DNA of 64,000 nucleotides from a virus. A program made the position numbers and the translations under genes. The notes under the pieces were generated by a model that made no database searches, was not told the DNA's origin, and saw only the letters and a program-made list of their open reading frames with translations. Positions 29,685 to 37,754 of this stretch are shown piece by piece. Position 1 is the first letter of the stretch, and each line of letters starts with the position of its first letter. The stretch is taken from IMG/VR virus record IMGVR_UViG_3300009130_000011, positions 38,755 to 102,754 of that record; one strand, written 5' to 3'.

Positions 29685-30050
29685 TTACATATCTTTGGGC
29701 CACTGAATTGAGCCTAACCCCTCATCTCTTTGAAGGTCTATCCCTATGGCTCTAGCTCCCGGCTTTGCAGGATCCATATCATTAACCAAGAATCTCGGGC
29801 CTCTTTCAATTTCCATTATAAGCCTATCATAAGGAAGATTGTGCTCGGCAAGCTCCTTAACTGTGTGATCTCTTAAGTATTCTGGGCGAGCTGTAGTTAA
29901 TATAATCATATGCCCGCACTCGCGCCAATAATCTAATTTTTCTTTGACTCCGAATAAAAGCTCTGGCTTGGAGCTTAAGTAAGTCTCAAATTTTCTATAT
30001 TTAAATAGAGTGCCGTCAATATCGCAAAAAATTGTGTTTTTTTTCTGCAC
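29685..30050 (-). CDS. HAD-superfamily phosphatase-like protein
   Basis: A 121-residue HAD-fold protein. Motif I is FCDIDGTLF with nucleophile Asp10 and DxDGT; motif II is ILTTARPEYL (about residues 50-59). Motif III/IV is less clear, with FLVNDMDPAKPG as candidate metal-binding region. Short, like phage polynucleotide 3'-phosphatases or nucleotidase-like HADs, possibly for DNA or RNA end repair or metabolite dephosphorylation. It is just downstream of a DUF5872-like gene. Confidence 0.82.
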   Translation of the reverse strand: MQKKNTIFCDIDGTLFKYRKFETYLSSKPELLFGVKEKLDYWRECGHMIILTTARPEYLRDHTVKELAEHNLPYDRLIMEIERGPRFLVNDMDPAKPGARAIGIDLQRDEGLGSIQWPKDM

Positions 30051-30056
30051 GAAAAT

Positions 30057-30725
30057 TTATTTTTTGCTATCTGCAGAAGGCTTTGGTACGCACTCTCCGT
30101 CTTTTTCGACATAACCCGGCTTGCAATTAGGTGGGTAACCTCCTTCATGCTCCGCCTTAGACTTTTCTTTCTTTTTCTTCTTCTTTGAAGACTCTTGAGC
30201 CTTTTTTAAAGATTTGGGGTCTGGATAGTCTTTGTCTCCCGGTTTTGCAGGTCTGTAATTCTTGCCTTCTCTCTTCTTTTTTTCTCGGATATTATGCCAC
30301 AAGCCTTTTCCTTTAGCGTCTGACTCGTCAAGAAACTCAACCATTTCGTCTTCGTGGTCTTCTTCCCCTTTTGTAACTTTCTTTACGCTATTCTTGCTCC
30401 ACATTTTACAACTCCAATAGCGAGCTTTAGTCTTAGGGCCGGGATTGTCGCAATTATGCCTAGCTCGGAAACTTTTTCTACGTTCAGGACTATCGCGCTT
30501 TATCTCCATATTCGGATCGCCAAAATTAACTTTAACTACGTTGCCTTTTTCATTTTTAACGTATACAGAAAATTTCTTTGGGCCTTTGGGGGTTCTAAAG
30601 GGTTTATTAAGCTTTTTGCCTTTATTTTCTTCGGCAGCCCAAGCTTCTTGCGTTACTTCTTCTTCAGTGCCTTCGGCATCCCTGAGTTGCGCTCTAATTT
30701 CTTGACTAAAGTCTAATTCTTTCAT
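30057..30725 (-). CDS. DUF5872-like phage protein (scaffold or capsid-associated type)
   Basis: A 222-residue protein with KGPKKFSVYVKNEKGNVVKV, then NFGDPNMEIKRDSPERRKSF, RARHNCDNPGPKTKARYWSC and KMW: a conserved phage domain (DUF5872) found in tailed phages, sometimes next to or fused with prohead proteins. The C-terminal third is Lys-rich with a Cys pair (PNCKPGYVEKDGEC). Structural or nucleic-acid role possible; function not established. This is good evidence that the window is phage. Confidence 0.82.
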   Translation of the reverse strand: MKELDFSQEIRAQLRDAEGTEEEVTQEAWAAEENKGKKLNKPFRTPKGPKKFSVYVKNEKGNVVKVNFGDPNMEIKRDSPERRKSFRARHNCDNPGPKTKARYWSCKMWSKNSVKKVTKGEEDHEDEMVEFLDESDAKGKGLWHNIREKKKREGKNYRPAKPGDKDYPDPKSLKKAQESSKKKKKKEKSKAEHEGGYPPNCKPGYVEKDGECVPKPSADSKK

Positions 30726-30765
30726 ATCAGCTTATTATACACAAATTTGTGAAAAATTAAACTAT

Positions 30766-31218
30766 TTATTTCCTGCTTTTTACAACTTTTTGATAGTACT
30801 CTTTGTCCCAGAAGCTATAGTAATTAGTTTTACTCAATCGATCTGCATATTTGTTTAATTCTGATAAAGGTTGTATAAAAAGGATTGCATATTCATTATT
30901 GCTGGTTTTTATGCCGTTAATTTTATTGATTTGATCGGGGTGATCCCAAATTAACCAAAGATCTCTATCCCTAGAATATTTCTCATGAATGGAGCAGAAC
31001 CAATCTAGCCAATCTATATCATATTTATCCTTATCTGCATACAATAGATAAAGCATTGGATGTTCTGTGTTACTCATGCATCTCACCGCATCTGCCCAGA
31101 TGTCAGCCGATTCTATTATTTCAATTTTATCGAGAAAAGGTTTTGCAAAAGGGCAAATTGCATGGCCTCCAAGCTCTTTTCTTTTTAGTGAAACATATTC
31201 TATGTAGTCATCAATCAT
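30766..31218 (-). CDS. Unknown protein (150 aa)
   Basis: MIDDYIEYVSLKRKELGGHA..., soluble with a Trp- and Asp-rich middle (YDIDWLDWFCSIHEKYSRDR) and a Tyr-rich end (TNYYSFWDKEYYQKVVKSR). ATGA overlap links it to the transferase-like gene upstream. No family was recognised; the context suggests work with the same substrate. Confidence 0.72.
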   Translation of the reverse strand: MIDDYIEYVSLKRKELGGHAICPFAKPFLDKIEIIESADIWADAVRCMSNTEHPMLYLLYADKDKYDIDWLDWFCSIHEKYSRDRDLWLIWDHPDQINKINGIKTSNNEYAILFIQPLSELNKYADRLSKTNYYSFWDKEYYQKVVKSRK

Positions 31219-31991
31219 TTAAAAAAATTTTTGTCATCATGCCTTTTTATTTTATCTAGGTCTTTTGTTTTTTCTATTTTTGAATCTCTCTCGCATAAAA
31301 ACTTGTAATGTTCTATATCATTAGACCATTCTGCGCCCGTCCAAAATTCAAACCCAGAATAGTCTGACTTATATATGCAGCAATTTTCATAACCCATTCC
31401 TAGATACATATAATCCTTGCTATGGTCAATGCAATAATCTATCTCTGCCAAATTAGCATATTTGCCTAGATATAGTTTTGGATTTTCATAATCCCATGCG
31501 AACTGAGTAGAGAAAACACTATTCGAGCCAACGTCTCTTAGGAAAGTAAATGCAATGGGCGATCCGTCTACATAATAAAGAATAAAATATTTTTTATACT
31601 TTTCCCTTTTGATTAAAGGTTTTAAATCCCAGCTTTTAAAACCTCTATACTTAGTATATTTCTCAAATATGGAAGCTAGAATATTCAAATTAATGTCATC
31701 CGCTTGGACCACCTCCGTTGTCACCTCTTTGCATTTTTTTCTAGCTTTCTTTGTTCTCCTAGTGTCTTTAAATAAACTTAAATCAATTCTTGTTTGTCTG
31801 GCTTGATACCAATCTGACTTGTCCTCTTCAAAAACATTAGATATCGTCTTGGGTTCCGAATAATCATCGGGCAGCCAACCTTCTTGTAGAGCTATATCTT
31901 CTTCATGTTCTCCGACCTTAGCCATGCAATCAAAAAATAAATAATCATGTTCTGCTATGGCTCCCGAATAATGCCTAAAGTAAACCCTCAT
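31215..31991 (-). CDS. Aminoacyl-tRNA-protein transferase-like (GNAT fold) protein
   Basis: A 258-residue protein resembling arginyl/leucyl-tRNA-protein transferases. N-terminal ALQEGWLPDDYSEP corresponds to the GWxxxxxxYxP block and DWYQARQTRIDL to the SxSQRR region, without the usual N-terminal Cys cluster. C-terminally, SVFSTQFAWDYENPKLYLGK, CIDHSKDYMYLGMGYENCCI and YKSDYSGFEFWTG align with the SLGxY...YLGYW...YKxxFxPxE region of the GNAT-like domain. Family members add Arg or Leu to protein N-termini to mark them for degradation. Here a different acyl donor or substrate is possible. ATGA overlap with the SpeD-like gene. Confidence 0.7.
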   Translation of the reverse strand: MRVYFRHYSGAIAEHDYLFFDCMAKVGEHEEDIALQEGWLPDDYSEPKTISNVFEEDKSDWYQARQTRIDLSLFKDTRRTKKARKKCKEVTTEVVQADDINLNILASIFEKYTKYRGFKSWDLKPLIKREKYKKYFILYYVDGSPIAFTFLRDVGSNSVFSTQFAWDYENPKLYLGKYANLAEIDYCIDHSKDYMYLGMGYENCCIYKSDYSGFEFWTGAEWSNDIEHYKFLCERDSKIEKTKDLDKIKRHDDKNFFK

Positions 31992-32392
31992 GCCAAGTCT
32001 TCGTCAAACATTCTCCAGTCTTTTGTGTTTTCGATTTCTCTGTCAAGAAATTTGCAACCCAAAGATAGAGGCTTGAATTTATTTAATTCATCTAAAACAG
32101 AGTTTCGGTCGAATTTCTTGCAGCTATAAACATCAAGTTGGACTAAATTTGGATTAGACTTTTCCCAAGAATGTAAACTTATATGGCTAGTTGTAATAAG
32201 GCAAAATGCACTTATGCCTTCATTGCCTTTTTTGTCGCACCCCACCGCTTTGGGTGGACAAAGCATTTCCATGCCTATCTTTTTGACCAATCTCTTAATC
32301 CAAGATTCAGTAAAATCGACACAAACAAAAGGTGTCTTTTCAAAAGTCGCGTTTACTAATAAATGTTTATGTTTTAATCTTTTATCTTCCAT
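31988..32392 (-). CDS. SpeD-like pyruvoyl decarboxylase homolog
   Basis: A 134-residue homolog of prokaryotic S-adenosylmethionine decarboxylase. The core ITTSHISLHSWEKSNPNLVQ then LDVYSCKKFD aligns with the family block SESHLTIHSFPE...DVYTC, keeping the Ser cleavage/pyruvoyl site, the His and the Cys. The residue before the Ser is Thr where SpeD has Glu, and the usual Pro is missing. Some SpeD relatives have become ornithine or arginine decarboxylases, which is a plausible alternative. A more canonical SpeD is at 46704-47117. Co-transcribed with the transferase-like gene. Confidence 0.8.
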   Translation of the reverse strand: MEDKRLKHKHLLVNATFEKTPFVCVDFTESWIKRLVKKIGMEMLCPPKAVGCDKKGNEGISAFCLITTSHISLHSWEKSNPNLVQLDVYSCKKFDRNSVLDELNKFKPLSLGCKFLDREIENTKDWRMFDEDLA

Positions 32393-32405
32393 GCATCAAT
32401 TTACA

Positions 32406-32528
32406 CTAGATCTGAGGTTCTGACAAAATCTTTATCGATATCAATATACCTATTACGACTAAAAAATATACAGCGATAAGCCCTAAAAAGCATATAATTG
32501 GAAAAACCATATCAATGATCTTTTTCAC
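32406..32528 (-). CDS. Small membrane protein with strong ribosome binding site (40 aa)
   Basis: GTG start at 32528, chosen because a near-perfect Shine-Dalgarno (AGGAGGA) lies seven bases upstream; this is one of the clearest such sites in the window. MKKIIDMVFPIICFLGLIAV... with one long hydrophobic helix and a short tail (SEPQI). Holin-sized, but too little to call. Confidence 0.6.
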   Translation of the reverse strand: MKKIIDMVFPIICFLGLIAVYFLVVIGILISIKILSEPQI

Positions 32529-32599
32529 TTTAAAATCCTCCTCCTAAAAATAAGCAAGCGCAAGCCATCCACGCTAAAACGATTTGACTTTGCCTAAAA

Positions 32600-33832
32600 T
32601 TACTTGCTCGGAATCTCCATCAAGCGGAGATCGTCTATAATTTTTTTGTTAAGGTCTGATTCTTTGGCTGAAGGATCAGAAATTAAACTATATATTAACC
32701 CACCAATAAAAGCAAGTGCAAAAATGCCTACAACCACCCACGCTATATTGTTTTTCCAAAAGGAAGGCTTTCGTGGTGAAGGAGGGGGTTTTACAGGCGA
32801 GGGTTTTGGCTTTAAAGGCGGAGGCGAAGGAGGCTCGGGCTTTGGCTCGGGCTTTGGCTCGGGCTTTGGCTCGGGCTTTGGCTCGGGCTTTGGCTCGGGC
32901 TTTGGCTCGGGCTTTGACTCTCCTTCTGTGATCATTTTTTTAACATCTATAACTCCGTAACCCCAATCATTGTCTCTACCTATAGTGCCTTTATCATTGG
33001 TATATTTTAGCAAATGCTCTTTAACTTGAGCTACTGTTTTGCAATCGTTTTTCCCTGTTTCTTTTTCTTGCTTTCTATGTTTGGAGATCATTAGAGCAAT
33101 AACTCCAGCGATAAAGGGGCAAGCCATTGAGGTTCCACTAAGCGATGCATAAGAATTATTCAAAAAAGTGCTAGATATATTAGAGCCGGGCGCTGCCCAG
33201 TCTACTTCTGGACCACGGGAGGAAAAAGAGGATACTCTTCCATATTTGTCATAGGCTGCAACAGCTATAGTAGATTCAAAGGCTGCTGGATAATTTACCC
33301 CGCCAGACCCAGAATTACCAGCCGCGCAAACGACAGGAATGTGCATATCATTGGTTAATTGTTTTATAATTTTTTCCATTTTTGGAGATGGAGTTGAGCC
33401 GCCAAGAGACATAGATATAATATCTGGCTTGAGTCGTTTTGCAGCCTGAAGCGCATTGACTAAACCTTCATAGCTACCTGAACCACTTTTGCTTAAAGCT
33501 TTTATACATATACATTTAGCTTTAGGCGCTACACCTACATAACCTTTTTTATTGTTCTTTGCGCAGATTATTCCTACGCAATGAGTTTGGTGTCCGTTAT
33601 AGTCAAAAATGTCTTCTCCTTGTATGAAATTTTCGCCTTCTATTGCGTTATCTCCTATGTCTTCGTGATCAGGCATGCCTGTATCTATCACGACAATAGT
33701 TACTCCTTCTCCTTGAGTTACTTTCCAAGTGTCTGGAATATTCTGATATTTCAAACTCCAGTCAAGAGATTGAGAAAGCGAAGTGAAGACCTCTTCGACT
33801 TTAAAGTCTGGGAGGAAGGTTTTCTTTTTCAT
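32600..33832 (-). CDS. Membrane-anchored subtilisin-like serine protease
   Basis: A 410-residue S8 peptidase. The triad is clear: Asp in VTIVVIDTGMPDHED (about 50), His in YNGHQTHCVGI (about 84), Ser in LSGTSMACPF (about 233), with oxyanion Asn in CAAGNSG. There is no N-terminal signal peptide or propeptide. After the catalytic domain come seven PEPK repeats, a Pro/Lys-rich linker and a C-terminal transmembrane helix (WVVVGIFALAFIGGLIYSLI), so the enzyme is predicted to face the cytoplasm on the inner membrane. Phage-borne subtilases with this layout are unusual. Substrate unknown. Confidence 0.92.
   Translation of the reverse strand: MKKKTFLPDFKVEEVFTSLSQSLDWSLKYQNIPDTWKVTQGEGVTIVVIDTGMPDHEDIGDNAIEGENFIQGEDIFDYNGHQTHCVGIICAKNNKKGYVGVAPKAKCICIKALSKSGSGSYEGLVNALQAAKRLKPDIISMSLGGSTPSPKMEKIIKQLTNDMHIPVVCAAGNSGSGGVNYPAAFESTIAVAAYDKYGRVSSFSSRGPEVDWAAPGSNISSTFLNNSYASLSGTSMACPFIAGVIALMISKHRKQEKETGKNDCKTVAQVKEHLLKYTNDKGTIGRDNDWGYGVIDVKKMITEGESKPEPKPEPKPEPKPEPKPEPKPEPKPEPPSPPPLKPKPSPVKPPPSPRKPSFWKNNIAWVVVGIFALAFIGGLIYSLISDPSAKESDLNKKIIDDLRLMEIPSK
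32832..32915. repeat. 12-base tandem repeat, seven units
   Basis: Seven consecutive ggctcgggcttt units (minus strand encodes Lys-Pro-Glu-Pro repeats) forming the linker between subtilase and membrane helix. The near-perfect copies suggest recent expansion. Confidence 0.9.
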
Positions 33833-33847
33833 TTCGATTATTTAAGA

Positions 33848-33970
33848 TTAGCAACTGCAATTTTTGCAGTTATCACAATCGACGCACTCTTTGTTGCATT
33901 CGCAGCTAGCTTTCGGAGAACTGCATGCGGATACCAAGATGCCAAATAAAATAGCAATATATTTCTTCAT
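33848..33970 (-). CDS. Small Cys-rich lipoprotein (40 aa)
   Basis: MKKYIAILFGILVSACSSPK: a textbook lipoprotein signal with lipobox LVSAC, lipidated Cys16. The 24 residues after it contain seven Cys in the pattern CxC-x3-C-x2-C-x2-C-x2-C-x-C. Such a density is metallothionein-like and could bind metals or be fully disulfide-bonded in the periplasm. Located between a coiled-coil gene and the subtilase gene. The stop-start overlap with the coiled-coil gene supports the frame. Confidence 0.7.
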   Translation of the reverse strand: MKKYIAILFGILVSACSSPKASCECNKECVDCDNCKNCSC

Positions 33971-34113
33971 TTTTTTGCCTTATTTTTGTCGCAGCCACAC
34001 TTGACTGACGATTTTAAAATTAATAATTCGTTTTGGAGTTTTTTATTCTCATTTAATAGGAACTTAATTCTATCTTCAAGCTCCACTCTTTTTCTGTAAT
34101 CATAATTACTCAT
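33967..34113 (-). CDS. Small coiled-coil protein with C-terminal CGC (48 aa)
   Basis: MSNYDYRKRVELEDRIKFLL... with heptad-like Leu spacing, then SSVKCGCDKNKAKK. Coiled coil plus a CGC metal- or disulfide-site. ATGA overlap with the Cys-rich lipoprotein gene, so the two may act together. Confidence 0.6.
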   Translation of the reverse strand: MSNYDYRKRVELEDRIKFLLNENKKLQNELLILKSSVKCGCDKNKAKK

Positions 34114-34156
34114 GCATATATATACACCAAATATTGCGAGCGACCCAAAAATCTAC

Positions 34157-35671
34157 CTAGTAATTCTTGGATTCTATAATCTCTTTACAGCTTACATTGT
34201 TCATCTCCATAGACTTATGAAAATCTTTTTCCATGGCTTTTGATAGATTAAGCTCCTCTTCTTCAAGGCTGGTATTGTATCCAGCATAATGAATTAAGAA
34301 ATCTCCATTTTTGTAAGCTTTGTCTCCTTTGTGGGCTATATTTTTAGGGTAACTGTTGATTAGGGACTGGTCAACTATCTTTACATGTTTTTTAAAATCA
34401 GTCTCATGAATCATATAAGATAAAGCGGGTTGGTCTTGATATCCTACATATTTATATTGACCTCCAAGTAGGTCTCGCCACCTGTTTAGATAGTAGTACA
34501 TTATTTGACTCCCTCCTTTAATTAAAACATTGCCACTGTTTATTCCATTGCGATCTTTTGTGATTAACATAAGTTTCTCTTCTGTAAATTCTTTCGCTAA
34601 CTCTTCAAGGTTAAAATCAAAATTCATAATACAAACATCTGCGTCGCTCAAAAAAAGAAGATTATATTTATGATAGTTTTCTATCAAGCAATCTACTTTA
34701 ACCCAGCCGGGGCGCTTATTTGGGTCTTGAATTTTTTCGTATTCTTTTTTTCTGGGGATGATTAATTCGTATTTATTTCTTTTGCAATAAATGTTTTTAG
34801 ATATCATGCCAAGCCTAACTTGACTGTCGTAGGCATCTCCAATGATGGGGGTTATTATGCCAGTTTTTTGGAAGTATTTGGACATTGAAATATCAAATTT
34901 GTTAAAACTAACTTTTCCCATGCGCCTGTGCGCTGGACCGCCCATTTTGATAGGATCTCCTCTATAATGGTGGTACCTTGCAACTTCAAAAGGTACCGCA
35001 ATGCTCTCTACGCATTCGCCCCCTATACTGTGTACATCGCAAATGTCATTACCGTCTCTAAATTTGATGCCCTTAATCATAGATTTAAATTGAGTCAAAT
35101 GATCGTAGCCCCAGTCGAATATTTTTCTAACCGATTTTTCTTTAACCCTTTTATTGAAGACTCTCTGAGGAAATTCTAATCTTAAGCTGTGGTTAGAATC
35201 TGGCTGATCTGATAAAAAACTTTTTATATTCTTATGTTTATTTAAAAATAAAAATTCATCTACATCCATGAATAGCCACCAATCCGAATAGTTATTTTCC
35301 GCGCAATTTTTGTAACCAGTAATTTGTGATTCTGGATATGCAGTAGAATGATCTTTGCCATATATCCAAGATTTTAAAAAAACTTTGCCTTTGTACTCTT
35401 CGAGTATTTTATTAAGTTGTTTTAGCGCTTCTTCAGAAGTAAGTTCTAAACAATATTCTGCGTCTGGTTTTTTTGCCCACTTAATATTTTTTTCTTGCCT
35501 TGATAATTCTCTAGCTCCAGCCTGTAGATATTCATCGCTATCAGAGGGAGCGTCGCCGTTATTGTAGATATAGATTTTATCTACCCCAAGACTTAGGTGA
35601 TGCTCAATCCATTCTTCGATGAATGGAAGCTCCATCCTTGGGATTAGCAGCGTATAGAGGGAAACATTCAC
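34157..35671 (-). CDS. Two-domain glycosyltransferase (GT92-like plus GT34-like)
   Basis: A 504-residue protein with two sugar-transferase domains. The N-terminal half begins MNVSLYTLLIPRMELPFIEE and has DWWLFMDVDEFLFLNKH (about 130-146, D-x-D) and HYRGDP, as in GT92/GT2-type enzymes. The C-terminal half has LLFLSDADVCIMNFDF (D-x-D about 342-344), DRNGINSGNVLIKGGSQIMY and DQPALSYMI, then SLINSYPKNIAHKGDKAYKN, as in the GT34 galactosyl/mannosyltransferase family. The fusion suggests two successive linkages made by one protein. It opens the sulfotransferase island. Confidence 0.82.
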   Translation of the reverse strand: MNVSLYTLLIPRMELPFIEEWIEHHLSLGVDKIYIYNNGDAPSDSDEYLQAGARELSRQEKNIKWAKKPDAEYCLELTSEEALKQLNKILEEYKGKVFLKSWIYGKDHSTAYPESQITGYKNCAENNYSDWWLFMDVDEFLFLNKHKNIKSFLSDQPDSNHSLRLEFPQRVFNKRVKEKSVRKIFDWGYDHLTQFKSMIKGIKFRDGNDICDVHSIGGECVESIAVPFEVARYHHYRGDPIKMGGPAHRRMGKVSFNKFDISMSKYFQKTGIITPIIGDAYDSQVRLGMISKNIYCKRNKYELIIPRKKEYEKIQDPNKRPGWVKVDCLIENYHKYNLLFLSDADVCIMNFDFNLEELAKEFTEEKLMLITKDRNGINSGNVLIKGGSQIMYYYLNRWRDLLGGQYKYVGYQDQPALSYMIHETDFKKHVKIVDQSLINSYPKNIAHKGDKAYKNGDFLIHYAGYNTSLEEEELNLSKAMEKDFHKSMEMNNVSCKEIIESKNY

Positions 35672-35675
35672 GCTA

Positions 35676-36497
35676 TTAAAGGGTTTTTATACTAAAGGCT
35701 TTTTTCACCCAAAATCCGCATTCATTTTTTGTCGAAAGGTCAATGTCTAAGGCGCGTGCGCTTCCTGAGTGCTGTTCATCGTGAGTGCAGTTATATACCG
35801 CAGCACGAAAGGGAATACTCTCGCCTTTGTAGCCTTTTTTACTAAAATATTGAAATGATTTTTGGTGTGCTCCAATAATATTATATAAATAGAACTTTGT
35901 TGTTGAGTTTATTATATCTTCCTGAGAGCAATTTAAATTAATCTCGTTAAAATTTATTTCTTTTTTTAGTATATTTAGTTTTGTTATATTAGAAGTTCCG
36001 CATGTCGCCGAAAAATTATTCATATCGGATAATTTATTTTGCTTCAAAAGCTTGTAGCCTTTTTTAACTTTTAAAAAATCTTTTTTAGAATTGTTGACAT
36101 ATCTTGCAAGTTTTTTATGAATAAAATCATCCGCGTCGACAAACATAACATAATGATTTTCTTTGTTTGCTTTTTGAATTTGACTTAAAGCAAGTGCGTA
36201 CTTCGTTCCTCTGTCCTTCTTGATTTGACTCATGCCTACACCGGGCTCGACTTGACGATGGCATTGCCAAGAATCAGTAGGCGCAGGCGGCGCCCAGTTT
36301 ACTTCAAGGAATCTTACATTTTTAATTTTTGGATGATTAGAAAAGTCATTTAATGTTTTGTTAGATACAACGATGACATTGAAATTTTTATCTGTTTGGT
36401 TGCAAACAGAAACAAGGGTGTTTTCCAAAAGTTTCCATGTTGTGTCATATGAATGACAATTTTTGTAATGTTTGACGGATATAATAAAAGTTATCAT
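35676..36497 (-). CDS. GT2-like glycosyltransferase
   Basis: A 273-residue protein with MITFIISVKHYKNCHSYDTT as nucleotide-sugar-binding start, VIVVSNKTLNDFSNHPKIKN, and HYVMFVDADDFIHKKLARYV with DADD as the catalytic aspartates. The C-terminal part (CTHDEQHSGSARALDIDLST) is uncommon. Part of the sulfotransferase island; four bases after the GT92/GT34 gene. Substrate unknown. Confidence 0.8.
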   Translation of the reverse strand: MITFIISVKHYKNCHSYDTTWKLLENTLVSVCNQTDKNFNVIVVSNKTLNDFSNHPKIKNVRFLEVNWAPPAPTDSWQCHRQVEPGVGMSQIKKDRGTKYALALSQIQKANKENHYVMFVDADDFIHKKLARYVNNSKKDFLKVKKGYKLLKQNKLSDMNNFSATCGTSNITKLNILKKEINFNEINLNCSQEDIINSTTKFYLYNIIGAHQKSFQYFSKKGYKGESIPFRAAVYNCTHDEQHSGSARALDIDLSTKNECGFWVKKAFSIKTL

Positions 36498-36500
36498 TTG

Positions 36501-37082
36501 TTATTCTCCAAATTTGTAACTGAAATACTCGATATCTTTTGCGTATTTTTCAGCAACGATTTGACGAGTTTCGTCATCATAATATTCAGTATAGTGTTTA
36601 TGTTTTGATTTGTTTTCATGAGGAAGTTTTTGGTATGGTATTCCGATTTTGTCGCAGATGGTGTTGAAGTCTTCTTGGAGGTTTTCAAATCTTCCGATGA
36701 AATCAACCAAGCAATTCCCACCATCATCTAAAATCCAAGGTAATTGTATGGGGTTAAACTTAACTGCAATACCTTTTTTATTTATATATCCACTTTCAGG
36801 ACACGATTGAAATGCTAAAATAAACTCACGAAATGTTAAGTTATATTTTCCATTTTTATTTCTTTGTATATAAAAATATTGAGATACCATTTTATCCCAC
36901 GGGTTTCTTACAAAAGTAAACTTAAAATAGTTGTTCCATTTTTTATTGTCTACTTCTTTTTTGTAATTTTTTGCAAATTTATGAATTCTCCCTTCTTGGC
37001 TTCCATGGAAAAATTTTACAATAGACGAACCACCCGTTTTAATGATGTGAATAAATATACATTTATGTTTATGACTTATCAT
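36501..37082 (-). CDS. PAPS-dependent sulfotransferase, copy A
   Basis: A 193-residue Sulfotransfer_2-type protein. The 5'-phosphosulfate-binding loop is IHIIKTGGSSIVKF (about residues 10-23) and the 3'-phosphate site is FTFVRNPWDKMVSQYFYIQR (about 55-74). It ends FENLQEDFNTICDKIGIPYQ, KHKHYTEYYDDETRQIVAEK and FGE. These last 60 residues are almost identical in copies B and C, so the three arose by duplication. The family moves sulfate from PAPS to carbohydrate hydroxyls. Shorter than eukaryotic members. No PAPS-making gene is in the window. Confidence 0.9.
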   Translation of the reverse strand: MISHKHKCIFIHIIKTGGSSIVKFFHGSQEGRIHKFAKNYKKEVDNKKWNNYFKFTFVRNPWDKMVSQYFYIQRNKNGKYNLTFREFILAFQSCPESGYINKKGIAVKFNPIQLPWILDDGGNCLVDFIGRFENLQEDFNTICDKIGIPYQKLPHENKSKHKHYTEYYDDETRQIVAEKYAKDIEYFSYKFGE

Positions 37083-37085
37083 TTC

Positions 37086-37751
37086 TCATTCTCCAAATTT
37101 GTATCCGAAATACTCGATGTCTTTTGCGTATTTTTCCGCAATGATTGCTCTCGTTTCGTCGTCGTAGTATTCGGTGTAGTGTTTATGTTTGCTTTTGTTT
37201 TTGCGTGGAAGTTTCTGATGAGGTATTCCAATTTTGTCACAGACGATATCAAAGTCTTCTTGAAGGTTTTCAAATCTACCGATGTAGTCGGGTATTTGAG
37301 TTCCATCTTTTCGGAAAAGTTGATTGAATGGATTGAAGTATGGAGCGCAGTGATTTTGAACGGACTTTTTATACTGATCCTCGATGTATTCTTTCTGCTT
37401 TTCATTCGTAAATTCAGACTCCCATAGACGTAATAATTCTATCTGCGAAATATCTTCAGGGTCTACATCAAGCGCGAATCTTGTAAATTTTGAAAAGCTA
37501 ATATTTTTAACCCACCTCGGCTTCCTCCAACTGTTAAACATTGAATAACTTGAAACTATCCTGTCCCAAGGATTTCTTACGAATGAAAACTTGAAAAAGT
37601 CTGCATATTTATCATCACTAGAAAAACCACCATCGATAACTCTATTTACGCTATCTATTTTCACGCCAAATTTCGCCACCACATTTCCGACGCTACTTCC
37701 TGCGCATTTTGCCGTGTGAATAAAAATACATTTTTCTTTTTTATTTTTCAT
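37086..37751 (-). CDS. PAPS-dependent sulfotransferase, copy B
   Basis: A 221-residue paralog with MKNKKEKCIFIHTAKCAGSS as the 5'-phosphosulfate loop, SFVRNPWDRIVSSYSMF as the 3'-phosphate site, and the conserved C-terminal block KHKHYTEYYDDETRAIIAEK. Central part (FTRFALDVDPEDISQIELLR) differs from copy A, consistent with a different acceptor. Three bases separate it from copy A. Confidence 0.9.
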   Translation of the reverse strand: MKNKKEKCIFIHTAKCAGSSVGNVVAKFGVKIDSVNRVIDGGFSSDDKYADFFKFSFVRNPWDRIVSSYSMFNSWRKPRWVKNISFSKFTRFALDVDPEDISQIELLRLWESEFTNEKQKEYIEDQYKKSVQNHCAPYFNPFNQLFRKDGTQIPDYIGRFENLQEDFDIVCDKIGIPHQKLPRKNKSKHKHYTEYYDDETRAIIAEKYAKDIEYFGYKFGE

Positions 37752-37754
37752 TTG

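Noticed and set aside
32832-32915. Iteron or CRISPR-like repeat
   Set aside because: Copies are contiguous, in frame, and encode Lys-Pro-Glu-Pro in the subtilase linker.
36494-37405. Reverse-frame open frames across the sulfotransferases
   Set aside because: They recur only because the underlying genes are duplicated; they lack any start signals of their own.
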